Assembly: GCA_942493055.1 (NCBI GenBank)
Contig: OW818680.1
Location: 3,534,001 to 3,598,000, forward strand
Source: CAIZQW01 sp942493055
Lineage (GTDB): Bacteria; Verrucomicrobiota; Kiritimatiellia; RFP12; UBA1067
Length of the DNA stretch: 64,000 bases
Direction: 5' to 3'
Part shown: positions 14,028-23,548 of the stretch, piece after piece
Position numbering within the stretch: the first letter of the stretch is position 1
Layout: the number at the start of each line of letters is the position of its first letter
Notes under the pieces: model-generated
The model's database searches: none
What the model saw: the letters and a program-made list of their open reading frames with translations, nothing else
Told to the model about the DNA's origin: nothing
Made by a program: the position numbers and the translations under genes

Positions 14028-17000
14028 ATGATACAGGGAAAATCGATTGCACGCTGGCTGTTTCTGTTCTGGGGGAGCGCGCTCTTGTGTCAGGGGGAAG
14101 AGAAGGTGAGCGCAGAGCAGGTTGCGGACCGCGCGCTGCTGAAGGCGCCGATCCTCTTTACGAAGCGTTTCAATTACCAGGGGCTTCATATCTACGACAG
14201 CTTTTATCAGTGGCGGCCGGGCGGCGGACTCTATGTGCTGGAGAACCCCGCAGACCCCCAGGAGCAGCATCGCGTCCGTTCGGTCATCGACGCGACCACG
14301 ACGAATACGCTCGGGGACGGCATCTATTTTGATCCCTCACTCTCCTATGATGCGAAGAAATTGCTCTTCTGCTACAAGGGCCAGGCCACAGGCAGCTCCA
14401 CCATCTATGAAATTAATATCGATGGCACTGGACTGCGCCAGATCACCAACCTCGACAAGAACGGCAACCCCTACAAGGGCAGCGGCGGGGGCCATCACGA
14501 TGTGAAGCCCTGTTATTTGCCGGACGGCCGCATCATCTTCACCTCGACGCGCTACAGCGGACTGGTCCCGTGCGCCAACAATGGCGTGGCGATCTTGCAT
14601 GTGATGAATGCGGACGGCAGTGACATCCACACCATCTCGGTGAACAATGTGACGGAGTTTGATCCATGCGTCCTGCCGGACGGACGCATCCTCTTTGGAC
14701 GCTGGGAGTATGTGGACCGCAATGCGCTTGTGATCCAGAGCCTCTGGACCGTCCTGCCGGACGGCCGCAATGAGACGGCGCTCTATGCGAACAACATGGT
14801 CTTCCCCGAGGCTGTGCTCCAGGCCAAGCCTGTGCCGGGCGAGGATGCTTTGGTGGTGGCCGCGTTCACCCCGCATAATGCGCCGCCGCGCGGCACCATC
14901 GCCATGATTGACACGCGCATCGGCAAGGATGATCCGGCTGCGATCATCAATTTCGAATCGCCTGCCAAGCCGACGCATGACCGCGGCGAATCATGCGACC
15001 CTTGGGCGCTCAACCCATACGTCGTGCTCTACAGCGGCATTCCCAACGAGCCAGACGCGCCCAAGATTCCCCAGGCTGGCGGCGGCTTCCGCAATCGGAG
15101 CAATGGCAAGCTGAATGCGATGATGCTCATCGACCGCTCCGGGAAGAAGGCCTTGATTCACAGCGATCCTGCGATCGACCTCCACAATCCGATCCCGCTG
15201 GTGGCGCGTCCTGCGCCGCGCACGTCGCTCGACATGACCGACCGTACCAAGACAACCGGCGCCTTCTTTGTCAATGACGTCTATGTCTCGATGCCCACAG
15301 TGAAGCGCGGCTCCATCAAGTGGCTGCGCGTGCTGGAGGAGACCTCGCGGGTGAGCGGCACGCCGGGCGGGAACGGCTTCAACCAGACCTTCCCGATCTC
15401 GGCGGCAATGGCGTGGAGCGCGAAGATCTATCACGGCATCGTCCCGGTCGAGGAGGATGGCTCGGTCTATTTCGAGGCGCCCTCGGGACGCGCGCTCTTC
15501 TTCCAGTTGCTGGATCAGGATTACAAGATGGTGCGCGGTATGCGCACCTTTATCCAGGCGGCGCCGGGCACGACGCGCAGTTGCGCGGGCTGTCACGAGT
15601 ATAATCCGAAGGCCATGGGCATGCCGCGGCTCGCGGACCGCAAGCCCAAGCAGTTAAAGCCCGAGTCCTGGGGCACGGGCTGGCTGGACTATGCTCAGAA
15701 GATCCAGCCGATCTGGGACGCGAAGTGCGTGAGCTGCCATGGCGGCGTGCAAGGCATGGCCAAGGGCCTCGATCTCTCAGCTGGCTGGACCGAGGTCTTC
15801 AACATCTCGTATGAGAACCTGAGCGCGCGGCGCGAACGGATGCATACGGCGGAGATGGTCGGCGGCATCTGCGGGATGAACGGCACGGCCTACTGGTCGT
15901 GCAAGGTCTTCGGCCCCTACGAGCATGGCAGCGGCAAGGCGATCCTCGCGGACACCCTGCTCAAGCCGATGCATGCGCTGTATCTCACGCCGGCGGAGAA
16001 GGAGATGGTCTTCGCGTGGATGGATTCGAATGCGATGTATTCCGGGACCTGGGACTATACGCATGCGCCGCCGCGTCTGCCGGCTTATCCAAAGACAGCC
16101 CAGGCGCTGAAGGAGGTCATGAAGGAGGCGGGGTGTGTCTCGTGCCATGCGGACGACAAGGGCGCGATCAAGCGCTTTGACAACTGGATCAACTTTGAGA
16201 AGCCGGAGATGAGCACGATCCTGCGCGCGCCGCTGCCCCAGTCCTTTGCTGCGAAGGGGGGCTTCGGATTAGCCCTCTGCCGCGAGCGCAAGGTGGATCA
16301 AAGCTTTTCGCGCCGCGGCCTCTTCTACGGCTTCGGATATCTGCACAGCGTGCAGGATCTCGACAAGTTCCCGACGCAAGTCTGGCCGACGCGCTGGCCT
16401 GCGGAGGGCAAGCCGGTGACGCCCTTCCTCTCCACAGCCGATGCGCACTACCAGAAGATGCTCGGCATCATCCGCGCCGGGCGGGCGGAGCTGCTCTCCA
16501 AGCCGCGCGTGGACATGCCGTACGCGGATCTGGTCGGCGGCGGTATCATGGAGGGCCGCGCGCGCCAGATCCTCCCCCAGGCGCTGCCGGAGCCCTTGCC
16601 GGAGGTCAAAGCCGCAGACGAGGTCTATGGCTTTGTGCGTCTGAACTGGGAGTCCTCGGCGCGCATGATCGGCTTGATCGCCGAGATCCATCGCGGCAAG
16701 AAAGCGAAATTCAAACCGGACGCGACCACGCTCATCGGCCGCACGGAGCGCGCGACCTTCTGCGATACGAACCCGCCGCCGGGCAAGGTGCACTACGCGG
16801 TTGTCTTTGTCTCTGATCCTGCGGAGACCTGCGGCACGATGAAGAGCGGCGCGGTCTATGACTACCAGCACAAGCCTGAGCAGGCTGCGATGCCCGCGGG
16901 CACGCGGTGTCCGCTGACCTCCTTCCAGGCCCAGCGCTCCGAGCCTGTCCGGGTCTCGCACGAGGCCAAGGCAGGCGCGGCGTTGCAGCAGGGTGTGAAG

Positions 17001-17804
17001 CCGCAGGCTGAAGCAGGCGAGGGGGTGAATATGCTGGCGTGGGAGACGCAGGGCATTGCCGGGCTGGAGCAGTATGACGTGTACGGGCAGTCGGAGGGTG
17101 GCGCAATCACGCGGCTCAACAAGGAGCCCTTGCTGGCGCCGGCCTTCACAGATGCCCTGTTCCATCAGCAGAAGCCGACGCAGTACACGGTTGTCCTCAT
17201 GGGGCCCGGCGCTGCGCGCGTCGCACCGAAAAAGGATGCGGCCACATGGGTGACGGTGCAGGCCAAGCCGCTTCGCAAGGAGCCCATCTTCACCCTTGCC
17301 CCGGATGCGCCGGGCCTGACGCTGAAGCGAAAGGCTGTTTTCCAGGAGGGGGTCTTTGTCACCGGAGCGAATGGCTTTGCGACAGTGAACGCAACGCCGC
17401 TGTTCAATGGCGGGCCCTTTTCGGTCGTGGCGGAACTCGCCTTTGACTCGGTCAACGAGATGCCGGTGGTGGCGGGGCTTGGCGATTTTCAGGGGCGCGG
17501 CTGGTTCCTCCAGTGCATCGGCCGCAAATGGCGCTTCCATCTCGGCGGCGTCTCCTGCGACGGCGGCACCCTCGTGGCGGGGCAATGGACGCGCGTGGTC
17601 GCCACGTTTGACGGCTCTTTCGCCCGCCTCTATCAGGACGGGGTCAAGGTCGGCGAGTGTGCCGTGCCGGCGGAGGTGCTGCCGCGGGGGGGCGAGGGGC
17701 ACATCGGCCAGTATACCGCCGGGGGAGAGGCGTCCTATCAATTTCATGGGAAGATCCGGTTGCTGGAAATCTACCAGCGCGTCGTGACGGCTTCAGTGGA
17801 ATAA
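14028..17804 (+). CDS. Secreted HzsA-like protein with three CxxCH motifs and a LamG domain
   Basis: A 1258-residue exported protein (signal peptide ARWLFLFWGSALLCQG). Residues ~60-420 contain beta-propeller/TolB-like repeats (MNADGSDIHTISVNNVTEFD, PCVLPDGRILFGRWEYV). The middle has CxxCH motifs at Cys519 (CAGCH), Cys567 (CVSCH) and Cys703 (CVSCH), so c-type haem attachment is possible. The C-terminal ~180 residues are a LamG/concanavalin-like domain (FSVVAELAFDSVNEMPVVAG, RVVATFDGSFARLYQDGVKV). The overall plan matches HzsA-related proteins, relatives of hydrazine synthase alpha that are frequent in Planctomycetes and other PVC bacteria lacking anammox. Hydrazine synthesis should not be assumed. 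The ribosome site is GGGGAG. GH71/99-like and GH92 genes follow on the same strand. Confidence 0.8.
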   Translation: MIQGKSIARWLFLFWGSALLCQGEEKVSAEQVADRALLKAPILFTKRFNYQGLHIYDSFYQWRPGGGLYVLENPADPQEQHRVRSVIDATTTNTLGDGIYFDPSLSYDAKKLLFCYKGQATGSSTIYEINIDGTGLRQITNLDKNGNPYKGSGGGHHDVKPCYLPDGRIIFTSTRYSGLVPCANNGVAILHVMNADGSDIHTISVNNVTEFDPCVLPDGRILFGRWEYVDRNALVIQSLWTVLPDGRNETALYANNMVFPEAVLQAKPVPGEDALVVAAFTPHNAPPRGTIAMIDTRIGKDDPAAIINFESPAKPTHDRGESCDPWALNPYVVLYSGIPNEPDAPKIPQAGGGFRNRSNGKLNAMMLIDRSGKKALIHSDPAIDLHNPIPLVARPAPRTSLDMTDRTKTTGAFFVNDVYVSMPTVKRGSIKWLRVLEETSRVSGTPGGNGFNQTFPISAAMAWSAKIYHGIVPVEEDGSVYFEAPSGRALFFQLLDQDYKMVRGMRTFIQAAPGTTRSCAGCHEYNPKAMGMPRLADRKPKQLKPESWGTGWLDYAQKIQPIWDAKCVSCHGGVQGMAKGLDLSAGWTEVFNISYENLSARRERMHTAEMVGGICGMNGTAYWSCKVFGPYEHGSGKAILADTLLKPMHALYLTPAEKEMVFAWMDSNAMYSGTWDYTHAPPRLPAYPKTAQALKEVMKEAGCVSCHADDKGAIKRFDNWINFEKPEMSTILRAPLPQSFAAKGGFGLALCRERKVDQSFSRRGLFYGFGYLHSVQDLDKFPTQVWPTRWPAEGKPVTPFLSTADAHYQKMLGIIRAGRAELLSKPRVDMPYADLVGGGIMEGRARQILPQALPEPLPEVKAADEVYGFVRLNWESSARMIGLIAEIHRGKKAKFKPDATTLIGRTERATFCDTNPPPGKVHYAVVFVSDPAETCGTMKSGAVYDYQHKPEQAAMPAGTRCPLTSFQAQRSEPVRVSHEAKAGAALQQGVKPQAEAGEGVNMLAWETQGIAGLEQYDVYGQSEGGAITRLNKEPLLAPAFTDALFHQQKPTQYTVVLMGPGAARVAPKKDAATWVTVQAKPLRKEPIFTLAPDAPGLTLKRKAVFQEGVFVTGANGFATVNATPLFNGGPFSVVAELAFDSVNEMPVVAGLGDFQGRGWFLQCIGRKWRFHLGGVSCDGGTLVAGQWTRVVATFDGSFARLYQDGVKVGECAVPAEVLPRGGEGHIGQYTAGGEASYQFHGKIRLLEIYQRVVTASVE

Positions 17805-18353
17805 TGGAAGATGGGAATGTTGGAATGACGGGCAACCTCCTTTGCCAAGTGTCCAGTTTCGATTTCTTAAATTAAGAGTTAAACGTTAAGCGTTTTATCC
17901 ACGAAATACTCGAAACACACGAAAGTTTTGAGGCTTAGCTACGTCTCGTCCGAGACGTCTTGGAGTGCGGTGGCAAGCCGAGGTCCGGCAGCTGCAGGAC
18001 CTGGCGCGACACCGCTTTTCTTAGCTGCCCCAAAAGCGGTGTCGCACGGAATACCGCTTGCCACCGCACTCCAAAGCTTTCGCCACCCTTCTAGCACCAT
18101 TTTCGTGCATTTCGTGTATTTCGTGGTAAAAAAAGTGTCCAGCTTCAATTCGTCGGATAGCGCGTCAAGCGCGGACAGCTCGGGGAGCACGAAAAACTCA
18201 CGCACTTCTACAACTTTAGCACTTTAGCACTTTAGAACTTCTCGTTCCCGCTCTTGTCCCCCTTTTGTCACCCTTTTAATCGTTTGAAGTTTCGAGAAAT
18301 AATCAGTATAGTCTCGAACAACAGTCCAACAAAGGGAAACGACAAACGACTTT
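17805..18353. other. Intergenic: large quasi-palindrome and word repeats
   Basis: No gene. 17941-17958 is a hairpin ACGTCTC-GTCC-GAGACGT. 17962-17977 (GGAGTGCGGTGGCAAG) pairs with 18057-18072, enclosing 18006-18019 (GCGACACCGCTTTT) that pairs with 18032-18045. A CGGATAG-type tract lies at 18156-18190 and reverse-oriented GTTCTAAAG words at 18212-18243, just before the leader of the next gene. Confidence 0.75.
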
Positions 18354-19595
18354 ATGATGACGCTCAAACAGACGATGATAGGAGCTTGGCTCGTCGCGCT
18401 CGCGGCGCAGGGCGCGCAGCCTTTATGGCCCTCGCTTGAAGGGCGGGTGCTCTGCGGCTACCAGGGATGGTTCCGCACACCGAACGATACTGCGCAAGCC
18501 GGATGGCGGCACTATGTGAGCCACCACAACGGCGTCGCAGCGGCGTTGACCGATTATCTGCCGGACGTCTCCGAAGCCGCGCCGCAGGAGCGCGCACGCC
18601 TGCCGCTCGCCTGTAAGGAGGGCGGCATGGCCGAGGTCGTCTCCTCTGACAACCCTGCAACCATCGACCGCCACTTTGCCTGGATGAAACAGTACGGCAT
18701 AGACGGCGTCATGGTGCAGCGCTTTCCCACGGACATGTATGGCGGTCCTGATTTGAAGCCCTCGGCGTTCCGCGCCTCCGGGGACCGCGTGTTGCGCTAT
18801 TGCCGTGAAGCGGCGCTCAAGCACGGACGTTCTTACACGCTCATGTATGACCTCTCCGGGCTCAATGAACGCGCGGACGAGATTGTGATGGCAGACTGGA
18901 AGCATCTGGTTGGCTCGGGGGTCATCCGCAGCGAACAGGATCTCGCGTGGCAGCATCACAAGGGGAAGCCGCTCGTGGCGCTGTGGGGTGTTGGGTTTAA
19001 TGACAAGCGCAAGTATGATTTGGCGGCCTGTGAGCGTCTGGTGGATTTCTTTAAGCAGCAGGGCTATGCGGTGCTGCTGGGCGTGCCCTTCAAGTGGCGT
19101 TCGCTCGAGGCTGACGCCGTGCCGGACAAACGCCTGCTCGACATCATACGCAAGGCGGATGTGGTCCATTCGTGGAGCGTGGGCCGTTACCATCATGAGC
19201 AGGTGAAGTCCTATCCTGAGAAGGTCTGGCGAGAGGATCTGGCCTGGTGTCAACAAGAGAAGCTCACCTTCATGCCGGTCGTCTACCCGGGCTTCAGCTG
19301 GAAGAATCTCAAAGGGGTCACCACGGACATCCCGCGTCATGACGGCGCCTTTCTCTGGTCACAATTTGAGACAGCCAAGCGCGTGGGAGCGCCCTGCGTG
19401 TATGTGGCGATGTTCGATGAAGTGGACGAGGGGACGCAGATCTTCAAGGTCAACAACAAGCCGCCCCAGGGCGAGACGTTCACCTATCAAAGCTATGGAG
19501 CGATGCCCTCCGACCATTACCTCTGGCTGACCGGGCAGGCGACACAGGCGTTCCGTGCGAAAAAAGATTTTCCTGCGGAGATGCCCAAGCGCTGA
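18354..19595 (+). CDS. Secreted glycoside hydrolase, GH71/GH99-like
   Basis: The product has a short signal peptide (LKQTMIGAWLVALAAQGAQP) followed by a single TIM-barrel-like catalytic domain: VLCGYQGWFRTPND, YGIDGVMVQRFPTDM, SYTLMYDLSGLNE, PLVALWGVGFNDKRKYD, GAPCVYVAMFDEVDEGTQIF. This motif series is that of the GH71/99-like family, whose characterised GH99 members are endo-alpha-mannosidases or endomannanases. The acidic residues in FDEVDEGT are the likely catalytic region by family analogy. Two adjacent ATG codons are possible starts. The ribosome site is not strong. It lies upstream of a GH92 alpha-mannosidase, so together they would act on alpha-mannan-type glycans. Substrate specificity is inferred. 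Confidence 0.85.
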   Translation: MMTLKQTMIGAWLVALAAQGAQPLWPSLEGRVLCGYQGWFRTPNDTAQAGWRHYVSHHNGVAAALTDYLPDVSEAAPQERARLPLACKEGGMAEVVSSDNPATIDRHFAWMKQYGIDGVMVQRFPTDMYGGPDLKPSAFRASGDRVLRYCREAALKHGRSYTLMYDLSGLNERADEIVMADWKHLVGSGVIRSEQDLAWQHHKGKPLVALWGVGFNDKRKYDLAACERLVDFFKQQGYAVLLGVPFKWRSLEADAVPDKRLLDIIRKADVVHSWSVGRYHHEQVKSYPEKVWREDLAWCQQEKLTFMPVVYPGFSWKNLKGVTTDIPRHDGAFLWSQFETAKRVGAPCVYVAMFDEVDEGTQIFKVNNKPPQGETFTYQSYGAMPSDHYLWLTGQATQAFRAKKDFPAEMPKR

Positions 19596-19677
19596 TGCGT
19601 TTTAATTTAAAGGGATTGCCCAATACGGGGCGATTCGGTAAACTATCACCATTTATAACGAAGGAAGGACTCAAGAG

Positions 19678-21870
19678 ATGAAGCGTATCATGATCAGTTT
19701 GTTTACGGTCGTGCTGATTGCCGGGTGCAGTTGCCCGTTCAAATGCGGCACGAAGGATGTCACGCAGTATGTCAATCCGCTGATCGGCGGTGCAGCCACA
19801 GGACACACCTTCCCAGGTGCCTGCGCGCCTTTCGGCATGATCCAGGCGAGCCCTGACACGGGGAACGCGAATTGGATGTACTGCTCGGGCTATGTCTTCA
19901 CGGATGAGAAGATCCGCGGCTTTTCGCAGACGCATCTCAACGGCACCGGGTGCGCGGACTTAGGCGACATCCAGATCCAGCCCTTCACAGGCGACTACCG
20001 CCGTCCGGATTTTTTCAGCACATACAAGAAGGAGACGCAGAAGGCGCGCGTCGGCTATTATGGCGTCACGCTCGAGGATTTCGGTGTGGACGTTGAGATC
20101 ACGGCGACGCCCCGCGTGGCCTTCTATCGCATGACGTACCAGAAAGCCGCGCCTGCGCGCCTGCTCGTCGATCTCCAGCACGGCCTGGCCGGCGGCCAGG
20201 GGCAGCTCGACAACCGCGTCCTGCAGGGCGATTCCAAAAAAGAAGATCCCTACACGATCTCCGGCTGGAGCCAGACCAAGGGCTGGGTCACGCGCTATTA
20301 TTACTATGTGATCACCTTTGACCGTCCGATCGCCGCGATGCAGAAGCTGGAGCCCAGGAAGGGCGAGAAGGGTGCACGTTACGTTCTTGATTTCAACCTC
20401 AAGGCCGGCGAGACGGTCCAGAGCAAGATCGCGCTCTCCAGCGTCAGCATTGAAGGCGCGAAGAAGAACCTGATGGCTGAAGTCAGCGGCTGGGAGTTCG
20501 ACGCTGTCCTGGCGAAGACCCGCGCCTCCTGGAACAGCTTCCTGAGTCGCGCGATCATCGAGGGCACGCCGGCGCAGAAGGAGAACTTCTATACCGCCAT
20601 GTATCACCTCTTCATCCAGCCCACGGACATTTCGGATGTTGACGGACAGTATCGCGGCGCAGACGACAAGGTGGCCAGCATCCCGGGCGGCGCCTACTAC
20701 TCGACGCTCTCGCTCTGGGACACCTACCGCGCGGCGCATCCGCTCTATACGATCCTCTCACCTGAGCGCGTGGACGGTTTTATCAACACCATGATCGCGC
20801 ATCACAAAGCGCAAGGCTATCTGCCCATCTGGACGCTCTGGGGCAAAGAGAATCACTGCATGGTCGGCATCCACTCGATCCCGGTCATTGTCGATGCCTA
20901 CCTTAAAGGCTTCCGTGGCTTTGACGCCGCGGCTGCCTACCAGAGCATCAAGGAGTCGATCACCAAGCCGAACCAGGGTTTTGAATGTGAAGCCTACGAT
21001 AAATACGGCTACCTTCCCTTTGACATCACCAAAGGCGGCAGCGTCTCGCGTCTCGTCGAGCATGGCTACGACGATTATTGCGCGGCTCAATTCGCAAAGG
21101 CGCTGGGCAAAACAGACGACGCAGCCTTCTTCACCAAGCGGGCAGGCTATTACAAGAGCGTCTTTGATCCGGAGACAAAGTTCCTGCGCGGCAAGGACAC
21201 CAAGGGCAACTGGCGCACACCCTTTGATCCGGCCAAGCTGAGCCACTGGGGCAGCGACTATGTGGAGGGCAACTCCTGGCAGTACACGTGGCATGTGATG
21301 CAAGACCCCGAGGGGCTCATTGAGCTCATGGGCGGCAAGAAGCCTTTTTCGGACAAGCTCAGCTCCCTGTTCCTCCAGCCCGGCCATGTGATTGGCGAAA
21401 AGGTTTTGGATGTCACAGGGCTGATCGGGCAATACGCGCACGGGAACGAACCGAGCCATCACGTCATCTACTTCTTCAACTATGCAGGTGACGCCTGGAA
21501 GGGCGAGGAGCAGGTGCGCAAGGTCTTTGATACGCAGTACACGAATACGCCGGACGGCCTCTGCGGCAATGACGACTGCGGCCAGATGTCGGCCTGGTAC
21601 ATCTTCTCGGCCATGGGCTTCTACCCCTTCAACCCGTGCAACGACGGCTACACCTTCGGTGCGCCGCAAGTGCCCAAGGTCACGCTGAACTTGGCTGGCG
21701 GCAAGACCTTCACGGTCGAGGCCAAAGGCCTCTCCGAAGCCAACAAGTATGTCAAGTCCGTCACGCTCAATAACAAGCCGGTCAGCGGCTTCAAGCTGGC
21801 GCACCGCGAGATCATGGCTGGCGGCTCACTCGTCTTCGAGATGTCGCCCACACCGGTCAAAAATCGGTAA
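19678..21870 (+). CDS. GH92 family alpha-1,2-mannosidase lipoprotein
   Basis: The signal sequence ends in a lipobox (LIAGC), so the protein is anchored to a membrane. Family GH92 hallmarks are present along its whole length: HTFPGACAPFGMIQASPDTG, GFSQTHLNGTGCADLGDIQI, SLWDTYRAAHP, GNEPSHHVIYFFNYAG and CGNDDCGQMSAWYIFSAMGF. Glu591 in GNEPSHH is the expected general acid; GH92 enzymes are calcium-dependent exo-alpha-mannosidases with an inverting mechanism. The length of 730 residues is normal. The ribosome site AAGGAAGG is strong. It follows the GH71/99-like gene by 82 bp, and a co-transcribed mannan-degrading pair is likely. A palindromic repeat element stands about 35 bp beyond the stop. Confidence 0.95.
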   Translation: MKRIMISLFTVVLIAGCSCPFKCGTKDVTQYVNPLIGGAATGHTFPGACAPFGMIQASPDTGNANWMYCSGYVFTDEKIRGFSQTHLNGTGCADLGDIQIQPFTGDYRRPDFFSTYKKETQKARVGYYGVTLEDFGVDVEITATPRVAFYRMTYQKAAPARLLVDLQHGLAGGQGQLDNRVLQGDSKKEDPYTISGWSQTKGWVTRYYYYVITFDRPIAAMQKLEPRKGEKGARYVLDFNLKAGETVQSKIALSSVSIEGAKKNLMAEVSGWEFDAVLAKTRASWNSFLSRAIIEGTPAQKENFYTAMYHLFIQPTDISDVDGQYRGADDKVASIPGGAYYSTLSLWDTYRAAHPLYTILSPERVDGFINTMIAHHKAQGYLPIWTLWGKENHCMVGIHSIPVIVDAYLKGFRGFDAAAAYQSIKESITKPNQGFECEAYDKYGYLPFDITKGGSVSRLVEHGYDDYCAAQFAKALGKTDDAAFFTKRAGYYKSVFDPETKFLRGKDTKGNWRTPFDPAKLSHWGSDYVEGNSWQYTWHVMQDPEGLIELMGGKKPFSDKLSSLFLQPGHVIGEKVLDVTGLIGQYAHGNEPSHHVIYFFNYAGDAWKGEEQVRKVFDTQYTNTPDGLCGNDDCGQMSAWYIFSAMGFYPFNPCNDGYTFGAPQVPKVTLNLAGGKTFTVEAKGLSEANKYVKSVTLNNKPVSGFKLAHREIMAGGSLVFEMSPTPVKNR

Positions 21871-21904
21871 GCGGCTAGCCAGCGGAGCTGGAATAAACGA
21901 AGGA

Positions 21905-22185
21905 GTAACTTCTTTAGCATCGAATGACGCGAACCACGCGAATAAAAAGAATGTTTTACGCGAAGATCGCTATGAGAGGTGCTTGCACGGAAAGCCCCCG
22001 CAAGTGGCTGAATACAGCCGGGGCTTATCTCGTGCAAGCACCCGAGTGTCACTTATCGACTCTGGGTGAAGGACGAGCTGTGCCGTCGGCGTATTCGCCG
22101 AATGCGTAGGCACGCCGTCCTTCACCCAAATAGCGCTCTTTGCGAAAAAGTATTCAAGAATGAAAGTTCAAGTTAGAGACAAGCG
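21905..22185. repeat. ~280-bp palindromic repeat, copy 1
   Basis: Nearly identical to 62849-63159. It contains strong stems: GGTGCTTGCACG with CGTGCAAGCACC, GGGTGAAGGACG with CGTCCTTCACCC, and a small GCCCCCG / CCGGGGC hairpin. Both copies lie just 3' of a stop codon. It is flanked upstream by a phrase (CAGCGGAGCTGGAATAAACG) also seen at 59.29 and 62.64 kb. CGGAAAGC words follow at 22183-22222. Confidence 0.85.
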
Positions 22186-22326
22186 ACGGAAAGCACGTAT
22201 AGCGCGGAAAGCACGGTGTGCCCCAGTTTCCAGTTTCACTTTCCCTGCCTCAGAATATTGTATTGAGATTTCGTTGACGTTTTCATATACTGTTAAACCT
22301 TTAATTGAAAAGGCTTAGGAGCTACT

Positions 22327-23544
22327 ATGAAAAGAATTGTCCAAGGAATCGGGTTGAGCGCTGTGGTGATGATGGTCCTCTTTTCCGGATGCAAGCCCAG
22401 TGTGGAGGAGCAACTGGCGCGCGAAGCAAAGTTACGCCAGGCGTGCGAGTCGCAATTAGCAACGGCCGCCACAGGCAAAGATCTTGTCGCTTTGAATGCC
22501 GCGATTGATAAGGCCCATGCAAAACTGAAGGCGGAAGTCTCCGTGCCGATGGTGCAGCAGGCCCTTGACCGCATGATCAGCGCCGGACAATATGATGCCG
22601 TTGAGCAGACCGCGGCCTATATTTCATCCAAGAAGAAACTCGCGCATTTCCAGGAGATGGCCACGGCGACTGTTCTCAAGAACCGCATTGTAGCGAAACG
22701 CTGGGAGGCCCTTCCTGAAGCCGTCATGTTCTGTGTCAACCGTCTGCCCGAGGCGGTCTGCGTTCCGCTCCTGCGCCAGAGTTTTGACGCGTTGAAGAAG
22801 AACAAGCAGATGGATGTCCTTGAAAAGACATGTCCGCTGGTTTGGCGTGCTGCAGCGAACAAGCCGCTCATCATTCGCGCGGCGACATCGACCTGGGTTG
22901 ATGCCAACGTCGCCAAGGACAAGAAGCTTCTGCCCTCCTCCCTCGAGGCGTTGCTGAAGGAGAAGATCTCCCCGGAACAAGTCGGGATCTTGTTTGACCG
23001 TCATTTTTACAACATGATTGATGACAAGGAGATTGTGAAGCAGCTCTGTGCAATCGGCGCGCAAATCCTGGCGACGTGCAAGGATGAGTCCACGATTCAA
23101 TCCATCAAGCTCAAAATGTTGGATGGCGCCTTTATCACGGAGAACTACGACTTGGCGGTCGAGATGCTGGAGAAGGGGATTCCCGGCAAGGACAAGGAGT
23201 GGCACTCCACGACGATTCCCAAGGTCAAGGCCCATCGCGCCTTGGCGAAGAACAAGCCGTTGGAGGCGATTGAGAACTTCCGCCAGTTCATGACGGAGTG
23301 GAAGAACGCCAAGCAGACCGAAGAGTTTGATCCGTCAACAGGCATGGCCTACAGCCGCGAATGGATTCTGGGGCGCAATGCGGTGCGCATCGCGAAGATC
23401 TACGCCTCCATCCCGGATGCCGAGAACCAGAAGAAGGCGCTCGCTGAAGCGGATGACTACTTCAAAGCGGCATTGACCAAGGTGGATAAGAACTCCGAGG
23501 AGCTGAAGGCGTTGACCAAGGAGATCAAGGACGCCGGGCTATAA
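22327..23544 (+). CDS. Lipoprotein of unknown function (405 aa)
   Basis: Lipobox LFSGC with the modified Cys at residue ~21. The rest is helix-rich and repetitive in style (QLAREAKLRQACESQLATAA, VAKRWEALPEAVMFCVNRLP), with a C-terminal part that could be TPR-like (AKIYASIPDAENQKKALAEA, DDYFKAALTKVDKNSEELK). No catalytic motif is visible. The ribosome site AGGAG is 5 nt upstream. It ends 4 bp before the convergent peptidase gene. A structural or protein-interaction role in the periplasm is plausible, but I do not recognise the family. Confidence 0.75.
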   Translation: MKRIVQGIGLSAVVMMVLFSGCKPSVEEQLAREAKLRQACESQLATAATGKDLVALNAAIDKAHAKLKAEVSVPMVQQALDRMISAGQYDAVEQTAAYISSKKKLAHFQEMATATVLKNRIVAKRWEALPEAVMFCVNRLPEAVCVPLLRQSFDALKKNKQMDVLEKTCPLVWRAAANKPLIIRAATSTWVDANVAKDKKLLPSSLEALLKEKISPEQVGILFDRHFYNMIDDKEIVKQLCAIGAQILATCKDESTIQSIKLKMLDGAFITENYDLAVEMLEKGIPGKDKEWHSTTIPKVKAHRALAKNKPLEAIENFRQFMTEWKNAKQTEEFDPSTGMAYSREWILGRNAVRIAKIYASIPDAENQKKALAEADDYFKAALTKVDKNSEELKALTKEIKDAGL

Positions 23545-23548
23545 GCCG

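Noticed and set aside
13845..14270. Minus-strand 141-codon open frame
   Set aside because: It runs antisense through the start of the HzsA-like gene and its C-terminus translates word repeats; the plus-strand gene has clear domains.
16269..17747. 492-codon minus-strand frame
   Set aside because: Antisense to the well-supported HzsA-like gene; an artefact of GC-rich third positions.
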